Source: an uncultured Clostridia bacterium
Lineage (GTDB): Bacteria > Bacillota > Clostridia > Christensenellales > Pumilibacteraceae
Length of the DNA: 22,989 nt
Assembly: GCA_934277845.1 (NCBI GenBank)
Contig: CAKQVV010000016.1
Location: 1 to 22,989 of the forward strand
Direction: 5' to 3'
Shown: piece after piece, positions 1-7,886 of the stretch
Layout: each line of letters begins with the position of its first letter
How positions within the stretch are numbered: position 1 is the stretch's first letter
The notes under the pieces: model-generated
The model's input: only the letters and a program-made list of their open reading frames with translations
The model's database searches: none
What the model was told of the DNA's origin: nothing
Made by a program: the position numbers and the translations under genes

Positions 1-4
1 AACT

Positions 5-475
5 TTACCTTCTGAATCTCGTCATTTTTTGAACATAGGCGATCGGAACGTCCATTCTCACCGACACTTCGGTTTCGCTCATGCCCATCGCAAGGAACCG
101 TTCGCAAACCGCGCCCATTTCCTCGCCGACTTCGATGACGTGCCCGTCTGGATCGAGTAACCGCACGAACCGTTGCCCCCATTCGTGTTCGGACGGAGGA
201 AAAAGACAGTCGACCATGTTCGCGTCGAGCCTGGCGAGAAATTCGTCGAAATGTTCTTCCTCGAAATATAATTCCGCTGCGTTGCCGTAATGAAGTACTG
301 ACGGGTCGATTCCATTCATGCCGAGCCAGCTTTCTTCCGTTCTCAATGTCAGTCCGCCCGAGAGCGTGACGTAATCGCCGAAATCCGCAACCAGCCGCAA
401 ACCTATAACGTCGCGGTAAAAATCAAAAGAGAGCCGTTTATCTTTTACGATAAGTATTGGGTTGACGAATTTCAT
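5..475 (-). CDS. VOC-fold (glyoxalase/bleomycin-resistance family) protein with C-terminal helical tail
   Basis: A 156-aa protein. Residues 1-120 read as a VOC fold: an N-terminal beta strand (MKFVNPILIVKD), then the characteristic SFDFYRDVIGLRLV helix/turn, and near the end the RLLDPDGHVIEVGE strand that normally supplies a metal-ligand Glu. Family members include glyoxalase I, dioxygenases and antibiotic-sequestering proteins, so the substrate cannot be named. After the fold comes a tail of about 35 residues (ERFLAMGMSETEVSVRMDVPIAYVQKM) that looks like a small helix-turn-helix and is not part of the core VOC fold. The start is supported by GAGG seven bases upstream. It has its own sigma-A promoter (568-596). 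It is a stand-alone gene downstream of the tRNA-Glu terminator; the next gene on its downstream side lies outside the window. Confidence 0.85.
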   Translation of the reverse strand: MKFVNPILIVKDKRLSFDFYRDVIGLRLVADFGDYVTLSGGLTLRTEESWLGMNGIDPSVLHYGNAAELYFEEEHFDEFLARLDANMVDCLFPPSEHEWGQRFVRLLDPDGHVIEVGEEMGAVCERFLAMGMSETEVSVRMDVPIAYVQKMTRFRR

Positions 476-567
476 TACCTGACCTCGCGGTGTGCGGCAA
501 TCCGCTTATTTTTGTGCCGGCAAAGCCTCAAAATATCGATAAGGTTTGCGCGGCGTATCATACAATT

Positions 568-596
568 ATTATATCACGGTTTGTAAAAACAGTAAA
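568..596 (-). promoter_or_regulatory. Sigma-A-type promoter of the VOC gene
   Basis: On the minus strand a -35 TTTACT (591-596) and a perfect -10 TATAAT (568-573) are separated by 17 bases. It lies just downstream of the tRNA-Glu terminator and about 90 bases upstream of the VOC start codon, so the VOC gene is probably transcribed independently of the tRNA. Confidence 0.65.
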
Positions 597-621
597 GCGA
601 AACCCCGTCTATATGACGAGG
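594..621 (-). terminator. Intrinsic terminator of tRNA-Glu
   Basis: Immediately 3' of the tRNA the minus strand shows CCTCGTC, a 5-nt loop ATATA, then GACGGGG (7 pairs, one G-T), followed by TTTCGCTTT. The U-tract is interrupted, so efficiency is uncertain. Confidence 0.55.
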
Positions 622-625
622 TTAG

Positions 626-700
626 TGGTACCACTACGGGGAATCGAACCCCGGTTTTCGGCGTGAGAGGCCAACGTCCTAACCGCTAGACTATAGTGGC
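626..700 (-). tRNA. tRNA-Glu (anticodon CUC)
   Basis: The minus strand folds as a complete cloverleaf. The acceptor GCCACTA pairs with TAGTGGT (G-T at the first pair). The D arm contains AGCGGTTAGG. The anticodon stem TTGGC/GCCGA encloses the loop CTCTCAC, giving anticodon CTC (reads GAG, Glu). There is a 4-nt variable loop, a T arm CGGGG-TTCGATT-CCCCG, discriminator A, and CCA encoded in the DNA (626-628). A single-copy stand-alone tRNA gene. Confidence 0.97.
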
Positions 701-868
701 AAATGCCGAAAGAATCGGACAGCCTAATTATAATACTATATTCCGGTGTTTTTTGCAAGCGTTTTCGCGACACAATTTAAAAGTTTTTCTACGTTCTCCG
801 CAAAAACTTTTTTCCGGCGGTTTTTTCTTTTTTTAATGCCCGCAAATTCGTGCTTTGACAGAAAACAC

Positions 869-897
869 TTGACTAAAACGCGGTAAAAAGTTACAAT
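869..897 (+). promoter_or_regulatory. Sigma-A promoter of pgk
   Basis: TTGACT (869-874), a 17-nt spacer and TACAAT (892-897), placed about 35 nt upstream of the pgk start. The expected start of transcription is near 904, giving a very short leader. Confidence 0.8.
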
Positions 898-931
898 ATA
901 CAGGTAAACAAAAATCAACAAGGAGTAGGTT

Positions 932-2239
932 ATGAACAAAAAAACTGTAAGAGACGTTGACGTTAAGGGCAAAAAAGTTCTTGTACGTTGCGACTTCAAT
1001 GTTCCGCTCGACGCGGACGGGAACATTACGGACGAGAACAGAATCATGGGTGCGCTGCCTACCATCAAATATCTGATGGAACACGGCGCGAAAGTTATAC
1101 TTTGCTCGCACCTCGGCAAACCGCACAACATCTTTACCGAAGGCTTCGGACTCAATAAGAAAGAGAAGAAAGCCGTCGAAGCGTTACCCGAGTCCGAGCA
1201 GGCTGCAGCAAAAGCCGCTTATATCGAAAAAGCAAAGAAGAACGATCCCAAAAAGTTCACGCTTAAACCCGTTGCCGTTCGTCTTAATCAGTTGCTCGAC
1301 AATAAAGTAGCGTTCGCCACCGATCTTGTGGGCGAGGATGCTCACGCAAAAGTTGCCGCGCTTAAAGACGGCGAATGCGTATTGCTCGAAAATACTCGTT
1401 TTGAAGCCGGCGAAGAAAAGAACAGCGAAGAACTTTGCAAGAAACTAGCCGACTTCTGCGACGTTTACGTCAACGATGCGTTCGGCACCGCGCACCGCGC
1501 TCACGCAACCACCGCAGGCATTGTCCAGTACGGCTTTGCGCCCGTTGCCGTCAGCGGTTTCCTTATCGAAAAAGAACTTAAATTCCTCGGCGGTGCGGTT
1601 GAACACCCCGTTCGTCCTTTCGTCGCAATCCTCGGCGGTGCCAAGGTCAGCGATAAGATCGAAGTTATCAAGAGCCTTATCGACAAATGCGATTGCCTGG
1701 TTATCGGCGGCGGCATGGCTTATACCTTCCGCAAAGCCCTCGGACTTGCGGTCGGCAATTCTCTTCTAGAAGAAGATAAGATCGGGCTTGCGAAAGAACT
1801 TATGGCAAAGGCAAAAGAAAAAGGCGTCAAACTTTTGCTCCCGATCGACAATGTAATTGCCGACGCATTTTCCAACGATGCAAACGTAAAAGTCGTAGAA
1901 GGCGATATTCCCGACGGTTGGGAAGGTATGGACATCGGTCCCAAGACGATCAAATCCTTCTCCGACGAAATCGCAAAGGCAAAGACGGTTGTATGGAACG
2001 GACCTATGGGCGTTTTTGAAATGGAAAAGTTTGCGGTCGGCACCAAGGCTATCGCGCAGGCACTTGCCGACAATCACGACGCAATCACCATCATCGGCGG
2101 CGGCGACAGCGCTGCGGCAGTGACACAGATGGGCTTTGCCGACAAAGTAACGCATATTTCCACCGGCGGCGGCGCATCGCTCGAATACCTCGAGGGCAAA
2201 GTTCTTCCCGGTATCGCTTGCCTCAACGACAAGGACTAA
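932..2239 (+). CDS. pgk: Phosphoglycerate kinase
   Basis: Catalyses 1,3-bisphosphoglycerate + ADP to 3-phosphoglycerate + ATP in the cytoplasm (glycolysis). The N-terminal signature KVLVRCDFNVPL (residues 15-26), SHLGKP (59-64), LLENTRF (151-157), NDAFGTAHRAHA (181-192), and near the C terminus WNGPMGVFE and the IIGGGDSAAA nucleotide loop are all present, so it should be active. At 435 aa it is about 40 residues longer than the usual bacterial enzyme of roughly 395 aa. The extra is a charged, Lys/Glu/Ala-rich segment at about residues 65-107, just after SHLGKP. The start is supported by AAGGAG (919-924), 7 nt upstream. A terminator follows directly. Confidence 0.98.
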   Translation: MNKKTVRDVDVKGKKVLVRCDFNVPLDADGNITDENRIMGALPTIKYLMEHGAKVILCSHLGKPHNIFTEGFGLNKKEKKAVEALPESEQAAAKAAYIEKAKKNDPKKFTLKPVAVRLNQLLDNKVAFATDLVGEDAHAKVAALKDGECVLLENTRFEAGEEKNSEELCKKLADFCDVYVNDAFGTAHRAHATTAGIVQYGFAPVAVSGFLIEKELKFLGGAVEHPVRPFVAILGGAKVSDKIEVIKSLIDKCDCLVIGGGMAYTFRKALGLAVGNSLLEEDKIGLAKELMAKAKEKGVKLLLPIDNVIADAFSNDANVKVVEGDIPDGWEGMDIGPKTIKSFSDEIAKAKTVVWNGPMGVFEMEKFAVGTKAIAQALADNHDAITIIGGGDSAAAVTQMGFADKVTHISTGGGASLEYLEGKVLPGIACLNDKD

Positions 2240-2257
2240 ATAAAATCACGTTCACGA

Positions 2258-2290
2258 AAAAGTCCCGCCCGTTACAGGCGGGGCTTTTGT
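2258..2290 (+). terminator. Intrinsic terminator between pgk and asnS
   Basis: AGTCCCGCC (2261-2269) pairs with GGCGGGGCT (2277-2285) around a 7-nt loop and is followed by TTTT; a run of A residues upstream extends the stem. It ends only about 20 nt before the asnS start codon, which leaves no room for a separate asnS promoter after it. Confidence 0.75.
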
Positions 2291-2311
2291 CGGAACGAAC
2301 GGAGTTGCAAT

Positions 2312-3706
2312 ATGAAAAGGGAATTTGTAAAAGACATTTACGCTTCGCCCGCGGCGTACGGAGGAAAGACCGTTACCGTAGGCGGTTGGATCCGCAATAT
2401 CCGCGATTCCAAAGCGTTTGGTTTTATCGATCTCAACGACGGCTCGTGCTTTACCGGTATTCAGATCGTGTTCGAGCGCGACAGACTTGGAAACTATGAT
2501 GAGATTGCGGCTCAAAACGTAGGCGCGGCACTCGTGGTTACCGGCGTGGTCACGCTTACGCCCGGAGCGAAACAGCCGCTTGAAATCAAAGCGGATAAAA
2601 TAGCAGTAGAGGGTACGTCCACGCCGGATTATCCGCTCCAGCCAAAACGTCACACGGTAGAGTTTCTGCGCGAGCAAGCATATCTCAGACCGCGTACCAA
2701 CCTGTTCTCGGCTGTTTTCCGCGTCCGCAGCGAAGTGGCGTTCGCCATTCACTCGTTCTTTCACAGCCGCGGATTCGTGTATGTTCACACGCCGCTTATT
2801 ACCGGCTCTGACTGTGAGGGCGCAGGCGAAATGTTCCGTGTAACGACGCTCGACCCGATAAACCCGCCCAGAACAGAGGACGGCAAGGTTGACTACACAA
2901 AGGACTTTTTCGGAAAGCCCGCCAATCTTACCGTTTCCGGTCAGCTCGAAGGCGAAACTTATGCCATGGCTTACGGTAAGATCTATACGTTCGGGCCTAC
3001 GTTCCGCGCGGAAAACTCGAATACCGCCCGTCATGCTGCGGAATTCTGGATGATCGAGCCCGAAATCGCGTTTGCCGATCTTAACGACGACATGCAACTT
3101 GCGTGGGATATGATACAGTATATTATAAACCATGTTATGGAAAATTGCGCCGCCGAACTCGAATTTTTCAATAAATTCGTCGACAAAACGCTTCTCGACC
3201 GCCTCAACGCGCTCCGTAATGCCGATTACGTCAAAGTAACTTATACCGAAGCGGTCGATATTCTTATGAAGTCCGGTAGGGAATTTAAATACCCGGTAAA
3301 CTGGGGCGTCGATCTGCAGACCGAGCATGAGCGTTATCTCACCGAAGAAATCTATAAAAAACCCGTGTTCCTTATCGACTATCCGAAGGAAATCAAGGCG
3401 TTTTATATGCGCCTTAACGACGACGGCAAAACCGTTGCCGCAATGGATTTGCTTGTCCCCGGCGTGGGCGAAATCATCGGCGGCTCGCAAAGAGAAGAGC
3501 GAATCGACGTTCTCACCGCGAGAATGAAAGAACTCGGACTAAAAGAAGAGGACTACTGGTGGTATCTCAACCTCCGTCGTTTCGGCGGAACAAAGCATGC
3601 CGGTTTCGGACTCGGTTTCGAGCGTATTATTATGTATATAACGGGTGTAGCGAATATCCGCGACGTGATTCCTTACCCACGTACCGTCGGCAACGCAGAG
3701 TATTGA
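2312..3706 (+). CDS. asnS: Asparaginyl-tRNA synthetase (class II)
   Basis: Charges tRNA-Asn with asparagine using ATP. At 464 aa it has the usual AsnS length. Domains in order: an N-terminal OB-fold anticodon-binding domain (about residues 17-105, beginning VTVGGWIRNIRDSKAFGFIDLND), then the class II catalytic core with motif 2 FGPTFRAENSNT (227-238) and motif 3 GFGLGFERIIMYIT (431-444). The RENSNT-like stretch after motif 2 and the overall sequence fit AsnS rather than AspS. The start is preceded by CGGAG about 9 nt upstream. It follows pgk with the hairpin between them, so expression probably depends on read-through or on a promoter inside pgk. Confidence 0.96.
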   Translation: MKREFVKDIYASPAAYGGKTVTVGGWIRNIRDSKAFGFIDLNDGSCFTGIQIVFERDRLGNYDEIAAQNVGAALVVTGVVTLTPGAKQPLEIKADKIAVEGTSTPDYPLQPKRHTVEFLREQAYLRPRTNLFSAVFRVRSEVAFAIHSFFHSRGFVYVHTPLITGSDCEGAGEMFRVTTLDPINPPRTEDGKVDYTKDFFGKPANLTVSGQLEGETYAMAYGKIYTFGPTFRAENSNTARHAAEFWMIEPEIAFADLNDDMQLAWDMIQYIINHVMENCAAELEFFNKFVDKTLLDRLNALRNADYVKVTYTEAVDILMKSGREFKYPVNWGVDLQTEHERYLTEEIYKKPVFLIDYPKEIKAFYMRLNDDGKTVAAMDLLVPGVGEIIGGSQREERIDVLTARMKELGLKEEDYWWYLNLRRFGGTKHAGFGLGFERIIMYITGVANIRDVIPYPRTVGNAEY

Positions 3707-3760
3707 TTTGATAATTCTTGTATTGAAAAAACGATTGAAAAACTTCGGTAGACAATAAAA

Positions 3761-3801
3761 CAAAAACGGCAAGCGACATGTTTTCTCGCTTGCCGTTTTT
3801 G
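3761..3801. terminator. Bidirectional intrinsic terminator between asnS and hypA
   Basis: A perfect 16-bp stem, CAAAAACGGCAAGCGA (3761-3776) with its complement at 3786-3801, closes a 9-nt loop. The A-run and T-run at the stem base make it functional on both strands, which fits two converging transcription units: asnS from the left, the hypB operon from the right. Confidence 0.88.
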
Positions 3802-3815
3802 TTGCGTGTAAAGAT

Positions 3816-4166
3816 TTACTCGTCGGGAACCTGAATTTCTTTTATCATGATCTCGTTGCCGGTTACCAGAAAAGTATCGTCGCTGCCGCAGTGCGGACAC
3901 TTTTTACCGTGTCTGACGGTAGGATAGTTCTGCCCGCAACCGTTACAATGCGTCACCGCGTCGATTTTCTCGATAACCACGCTTGCGTCTTTGAGTATCG
4001 TTTCCTTTTTTACCGCCCAGTTCCAGCAGTCCTCGAAATAGTAGGGAATAACGGTCGATACTTCGCCGATCTGAATCGTCACCGACGAAATTCTGTCGAT
4101 ATTGTTTTCTGCGGCAATCATGTTGATCTCATTTATGCAGTGGAAAACCACACCAAGTTCGTGCAT
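3816..4166 (-). CDS. hypA: Hydrogenase/urease nickel metallochaperone HypA
   Basis: A 116-aa protein of standard HypA length. The N-terminal MHE supplies the nickel-binding His2 (with Glu3). A zinc-ribbon domain carries the two Cys pairs C74-x2-C77 and C90-x2-C93 (HCNGCG and KCPHCG). In known systems HypA delivers Ni(II) together with the GTPase HypB to [NiFe]-hydrogenase precursors, and in some bacteria to urease. The start is supported by AAGGA inside the last codons of the upstream gene, and only 3 nt separate the two genes, so they are co-transcribed and probably translationally coupled. It is the last gene of the hypB-oxidoreductase-hypA operon. Confidence 0.93.
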   Translation of the reverse strand: MHELGVVFHCINEINMIAAENNIDRISSVTIQIGEVSTVIPYYFEDCWNWAVKKETILKDASVVIEKIDAVTHCNGCGQNYPTVRHGKKCPHCGSDDTFLVTGNEIMIKEIQVPDE

Positions 4167-4169
4167 AAA

Positions 4170-6986
4170 TCAATCCTTTTTCTTGCGCGTGAACGCAATC
4201 TTTGCCGCGCGCTTGATCATGTACGGCATAATGTGTTTGAATTTATCCTCGGCAACGACCATTTTGCTTGCTTCGGGGTGATCGCGGTGGAGTGAAATCG
4301 CGTCGAACTTACACTTGGTTGTGCAAATGCCGCAGCCGATGCATTTATTCGGATCAGCCACCGTTGCGCCGCATTCGAGACAGCGCGCGGTTTCGATCCT
4401 GACCTGCTCTTCGGTGAGCGTACCGTGCTCGTCGCGGAACGCCGAATTTACCGCGTGGTTTTCGGCAACCTGACGCGCGGCGTTGTCATAATGTTCTATT
4501 TTGATATCGTCCTTATCGAGTTCGATAAACTGCCGACGGTTTCTGCCGATAGTCATGTGGCCGTGCTGAACGAAACGGTGGAGAGATTCCGATGCTTCGT
4601 GTCCTGCTGCGATCGCGTCGATCGCGAACTTCGGACCGGTGTAGAGATCGCCGCCCACGAAAATATCTTCCTGCGCGGTCTGATAGGTGAGCGGATCCGC
4701 AACAGGTCTTCCGCCGCGTCCGAGTTCTACCTTTTCGCCTGCAAGCATATCGCCCCAGACGATCGACTGACCGATTGCGAAAATTACTTTATCGGCGGGA
4801 AGCATCAGCGTTTCGTTCTCGTCGTACACGGGCGAGAAGTGTTTGTTCTCGTCGTACACGGACGTGCATTTCTTGAATACGATCGCGATCGCCTTGCCGT
4901 TGTTTACGATGACTTCTTTCGGTCCCCAACCGTTTCGTACGACAACGCCGTCCTCACGTGCTTCGCGTACTTCCTCACGGGAAGCGGGCATTTCATTCTC
5001 GCCTTCGAGGCAAAGCATATTGACTGAATGTGCTCCGCTGCGAGCCGAAACTCTCGCCGCGTCTATTGCAACGTTTCCGCCGCCCACGACTACGACCTCT
5101 CCGGTTACGCGCTCGCCGCCGGTATTTGCGTGTTTCAAAAAGTCAACCGCGGTAACAGTGCCTTCGGCATTCTCGCCCGGGATACCGGGTTTTCTGCCGT
5201 CGCTGCAACCGATCGCGATATAGAACGCCTTGTAGCCGTCTTTGCGGAGAGAAGCGAGCGTCACGTCTTTGCCGACTTCCACGCCGCATTTGATTTCCAC
5301 GCCCATTTCGCGCATGATCTCGATCTCGGCGTCGATGACGTCTTTTTCGAGTTTGTACGACGGAATACCGTAAGTCAGCATGCCGCCGGGTTTTTCGTTC
5401 TTTTCAAAAACAGTGGGGTAGTAACCCATTTGCGCCAGATAGAACGCACAACTGAGACCTGCGGGACCGCCGCCGATAATCGCGATTTTTTCTTTCCACC
5501 TGCCCATGTTCGACGCAACGACGATTTCGGGAACGTAGCGGTGTTCGGAAGTCAGATCGCGTTCGGCGCTAAATTTCTTTACCGCGTCGATAGAAACCGC
5601 GCTGTCAACCGTGCCGCGCGTGCAGGCGTCCTCGCAACGACGATTGCATATTCTGCCGCAAACCGCCGGGAACGGGTTTTCTTTCTTGATGAGCGCGAGA
5701 GCGTCGTGATACTTGCCTTGCGCCGCGAGTTTAAGATAACCTTGCACCGCAATATGCGCCGGGCACGCCGTTTTGCAGGGCGAAGTGCCGGTAGCGTGAC
5801 AGTTCACGCGGTTGTTGTCGCGGTAGTCCTCGTCCCACATGTGCTTGCCCCAACGCGTGTTGTCGGGAAGCGGCTGACGCGGATAGGTAACTTCCGTGCC
5901 GTCGTGGCGGCAAAGTTTCTGCCCGAGTTTGAGCGCGCCGGCAGGGCAGTACTCCACGCATTGACCGCAAGCCACGCATTTCTTTTTGTCTACATGCGCA
6001 CGGTAAGCGGACGCAGACATATTCGGAGTATTAAATAGTTGCGAGGTGCGAAGCGCGTTGCAGATCTTCACGTTGCAGTTGCAAATCGCGAAAATTTTGT
6101 CCTCGCCGTCGATATTCGTGATCTGATGAACATAGCCGTTATCTTCGGCACGGCGCAGTATTTCCATCGCCTCGTCGTAGGTAATGTCGTGACCTCTGCC
6201 GGTTTCGCGGCAGTAATCCGCCATATCGCCCACGCCGATGCACCAGTCGCGGTAATCGTCGGCACAGCCTTCGTCTAGTTTTTTTCTGCCGTAGCGGCAT
6301 GAACAAATCGACGCTCCGAGATGTCCTTCGTATTTTTTCAGCCAGTAGGAAATGTGCTCGATGTCCATCGTCCTGTTTTCGGTCCGGATTGCTTTTTCGA
6401 CCGGGATAACGTGCATGCCGATGCCGCTGCCACCCGGCGGCACCATTGCCGTGACCTTTTCGAGCGGAAGGAAAGTCATGCGTTCAAAGAACATCGCGAG
6501 TTCCGGGTGCTTGTCCATAAGCGCGGTGTTCATGTTCGTGTATTCGGCGGAACCGGGGACGAACAGCGGCACCCAGTATCTTCGATCGGCGCGTGTAAAA
6601 CCCGCACCCTCGATCGGACCGTCTTTGGTATATTTGTCGCCGTAATCGTATTCGAGCATGCCTAAAACCGCGAGTTTGTCGACGACTTCGTCAAACTTTG
6701 ATTCCGTTTCCGGCGTGACCGCGGCACGCTTTTTAATTTCTTTCAGCGTGTACTTCTTTCTCAGTTTCATTTTGAGAAGAAGATCGAGCGCGATATCGCG
6801 TTCTTCTTTCGTGAGTTCGTCCTCGAAAATGCACGCAAATCCCCAGTACTCCGGATCTTCGGTCTTAACTCCGTGAAGTTTTGCCGGAAGTCTGTCCGTA
6901 ACCTTGCGGACAAATTTCAACAGTCTTGGATCGGGATTTTCGTCGTGCATGTGCTTCGGCGTGTATTTTGTACTCATTTCCGGCAT
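4170..6986 (-). CDS. Multi-domain FAD/NAD(P)-dependent iron-sulfur oxidoreductase (GltD-like)
   Basis: A 938-aa cytoplasmic electron-transfer protein, in order: (1) about residues 1-325, an N-terminal region with a winged-helix-like start and an unusual cysteine set (C228, C230, C241, C249, C259, C302, C304, C309) that could hold another cluster; (2) a ferredoxin motif CVACGQCVEYCPA (337-349); (3) the Cys-rich helical domain of glutamate synthase small subunit/dihydropyrimidine dehydrogenase (C404, C408, C443, C447, C451, C455); (4) an FAD site IIGGGPAG (503-510); (5) an NAD(P) site VVGGGNVA (633-640); (6) a C-terminal ferredoxin domain (C869, C872, C882, C885, C888, C892). AGAGGTG lies 7 nt before the chosen ATG; the next ATG is too far from it. 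It sits between hypB and hypA, which suggests a redox role linked to nickel-enzyme maturation or to a hydrogenase encoded elsewhere. Substrate unknown. Confidence 0.9.
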   Translation of the reverse strand: MPEMSTKYTPKHMHDENPDPRLLKFVRKVTDRLPAKLHGVKTEDPEYWGFACIFEDELTKEERDIALDLLLKMKLRKKYTLKEIKKRAAVTPETESKFDEVVDKLAVLGMLEYDYGDKYTKDGPIEGAGFTRADRRYWVPLFVPGSAEYTNMNTALMDKHPELAMFFERMTFLPLEKVTAMVPPGGSGIGMHVIPVEKAIRTENRTMDIEHISYWLKKYEGHLGASICSCRYGRKKLDEGCADDYRDWCIGVGDMADYCRETGRGHDITYDEAMEILRRAEDNGYVHQITNIDGEDKIFAICNCNVKICNALRTSQLFNTPNMSASAYRAHVDKKKCVACGQCVEYCPAGALKLGQKLCRHDGTEVTYPRQPLPDNTRWGKHMWDEDYRDNNRVNCHATGTSPCKTACPAHIAVQGYLKLAAQGKYHDALALIKKENPFPAVCGRICNRRCEDACTRGTVDSAVSIDAVKKFSAERDLTSEHRYVPEIVVASNMGRWKEKIAIIGGGPAGLSCAFYLAQMGYYPTVFEKNEKPGGMLTYGIPSYKLEKDVIDAEIEIMREMGVEIKCGVEVGKDVTLASLRKDGYKAFYIAIGCSDGRKPGIPGENAEGTVTAVDFLKHANTGGERVTGEVVVVGGGNVAIDAARVSARSGAHSVNMLCLEGENEMPASREEVREAREDGVVVRNGWGPKEVIVNNGKAIAIVFKKCTSVYDENKHFSPVYDENETLMLPADKVIFAIGQSIVWGDMLAGEKVELGRGGRPVADPLTYQTAQEDIFVGGDLYTGPKFAIDAIAAGHEASESLHRFVQHGHMTIGRNRRQFIELDKDDIKIEHYDNAARQVAENHAVNSAFRDEHGTLTEEQVRIETARCLECGATVADPNKCIGCGICTTKCKFDAISLHRDHPEASKMVVAEDKFKHIMPYMIKRAAKIAFTRKKKD

Positions 6987-7041
6987 GTTATTACACCTCT
7001 AATATTATTCCGATTAAATCAAAATACTCTATTGTGATCGT

Positions 7042-7713
7042 TTACTTCTTTTGCGCCGCGACTTGTGACAAAATCCATTCGGCGAACTTGTCTATTCCTT
7101 CGCCGGTCTTTGCGGAGATCGGTATTATTTCGGCTTTCGGGTTTCTGCGGCAGACGTACTCGCGGCATTTATCCATATCGAAATCAAAGTAGGGAAGTAC
7201 GTCGATCTTGTTTACGAGAACGAGATCGCAAACCTCGAACATGAGCGGGTATTTCAGCGGCTTGTCGTGTCCCTCGGGAACGGACAAAATCATGCAGTTT
7301 TTGGTTGCGCCGGTGTCGAATTCTGCCGGGCAAACCAGGTTGCCCACGTTTTCCAGTATCGCAAGGTCGGTAGAATCGAGGTCCAGTCCCGCTAAGCCCT
7401 GTTTCGTCATTTCGGCGTCGAGATGGCACATGCCGCCGGTGTGAAGTTGCACGGACTTAACGCCCGTTTCTTCGGCTACTCGCACCGCGTCCACGTCGGA
7501 ATCGATGTCCGCTTCCATCACGGCAACGCGCAATTTGTCCTTGATCAGGTTGATCGTGCGCACGAGAGTAGTGGTTTTGCCGCTGCCGGGCGAAGACATG
7601 ACGTTGAGCAGAAATACGCCTTTACGCTTCAGTTCCGCACGGAGTTCGTCCGCTTCTTTGTCATTGTTCTCGAAAATGCTTTTCTTGATCTCTATAATCC
7701 GTACTTTTTCCAT
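7042..7713 (-). CDS. hypB: Hydrogenase nickel incorporation GTPase HypB
   Basis: A 223-aa SIMIBI-class GTPase that drives nickel insertion with HypA. Visible: the P-loop SSPGSGKTT (40-48), the switch region EADIDSDVDA (67-76), the metal site GGMCHLDA with C96 and H97, the third conserved Cys in ENVGNLVCP (C128), and NKID (168-171) for guanine. It lacks the N-terminal high-affinity CxxCGC motif and the His-rich stretch of some HypB proteins, so it should have only the G-domain nickel site. GAGGG lies 6 nt before the ATG. First gene of the operon, 55 nt ahead of the oxidoreductase. Confidence 0.95.
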   Translation of the reverse strand: MEKVRIIEIKKSIFENNDKEADELRAELKRKGVFLLNVMSSPGSGKTTTLVRTINLIKDKLRVAVMEADIDSDVDAVRVAEETGVKSVQLHTGGMCHLDAEMTKQGLAGLDLDSTDLAILENVGNLVCPAEFDTGATKNCMILSVPEGHDKPLKYPLMFEVCDLVLVNKIDVLPYFDFDMDKCREYVCRRNPKAEIIPISAKTGEGIDKFAEWILSQVAAQKK

Positions 7714-7753
7714 TTTGCCCTCGTATAATTCGGTATGCGTGTTTGTTATCGTA

Positions 7754-7783
7754 ATTATAGCACGCCGATATCGCTATTGTCAA
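7754..7783 (-). promoter_or_regulatory. Sigma-A promoter of the hypB-oxidoreductase-hypA operon
   Basis: On the minus strand both hexamers are perfect: TTGACA (7778-7783) and TATAAT (7754-7759), with an 18-nt spacer. It lies about 40 nt upstream of the hypB start codon. Confidence 0.85.
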
Positions 7784-7804
7784 TACGGGATCTATGAAAT
7801 TCAC

Positions 7805-7857
7805 TCGGTTTTTGATGTAAAATCAGTAAAAATCGATTTGAATATAGCAAAAACCGA
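7805..7857. promoter_or_regulatory. Operator-like inverted repeats between divergent promoters
   Basis: TCGGTTTTTG (7805-7814) and its exact complement CAAAAACCGA (7848-7857) form a 10-bp inverted repeat. Between them is the 10-bp palindrome AAATCGATTT (7830-7839). The group sits between the -35 elements of the hypB promoter (7783) and the beta-galactosidase promoter (7887), where a regulator could act on either gene. The binding protein is unknown; the function is inferred from position and symmetry. Confidence 0.4.
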
Positions 7858-7886
7858 TTAAAGGAAGCGAATGTTCGTCGATAACG

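Noticed and set aside
855..860. Perfect TTGACA upstream of pgk
   Set aside because: Its distance to the only good -10 is 31 nt; the TTGACT at 869-874 has the correct 17-nt spacing.
4815..4860. Tandem repeat GTTCTCGTCGTACACG with a 30-nt period
   Set aside because: It encodes a repeated VYDENE/K motif inside the oxidoreductase, a small in-frame duplication in a loop with no sign of regulatory meaning.
5028..6038. 336-aa open frame on the plus strand opposite the oxidoreductase
   Set aside because: It is antisense to a gene with intact FAD, NAD(P) and ferredoxin motifs, has no ribosome site and reads as low-complexity Arg/Val/Ala sequence.
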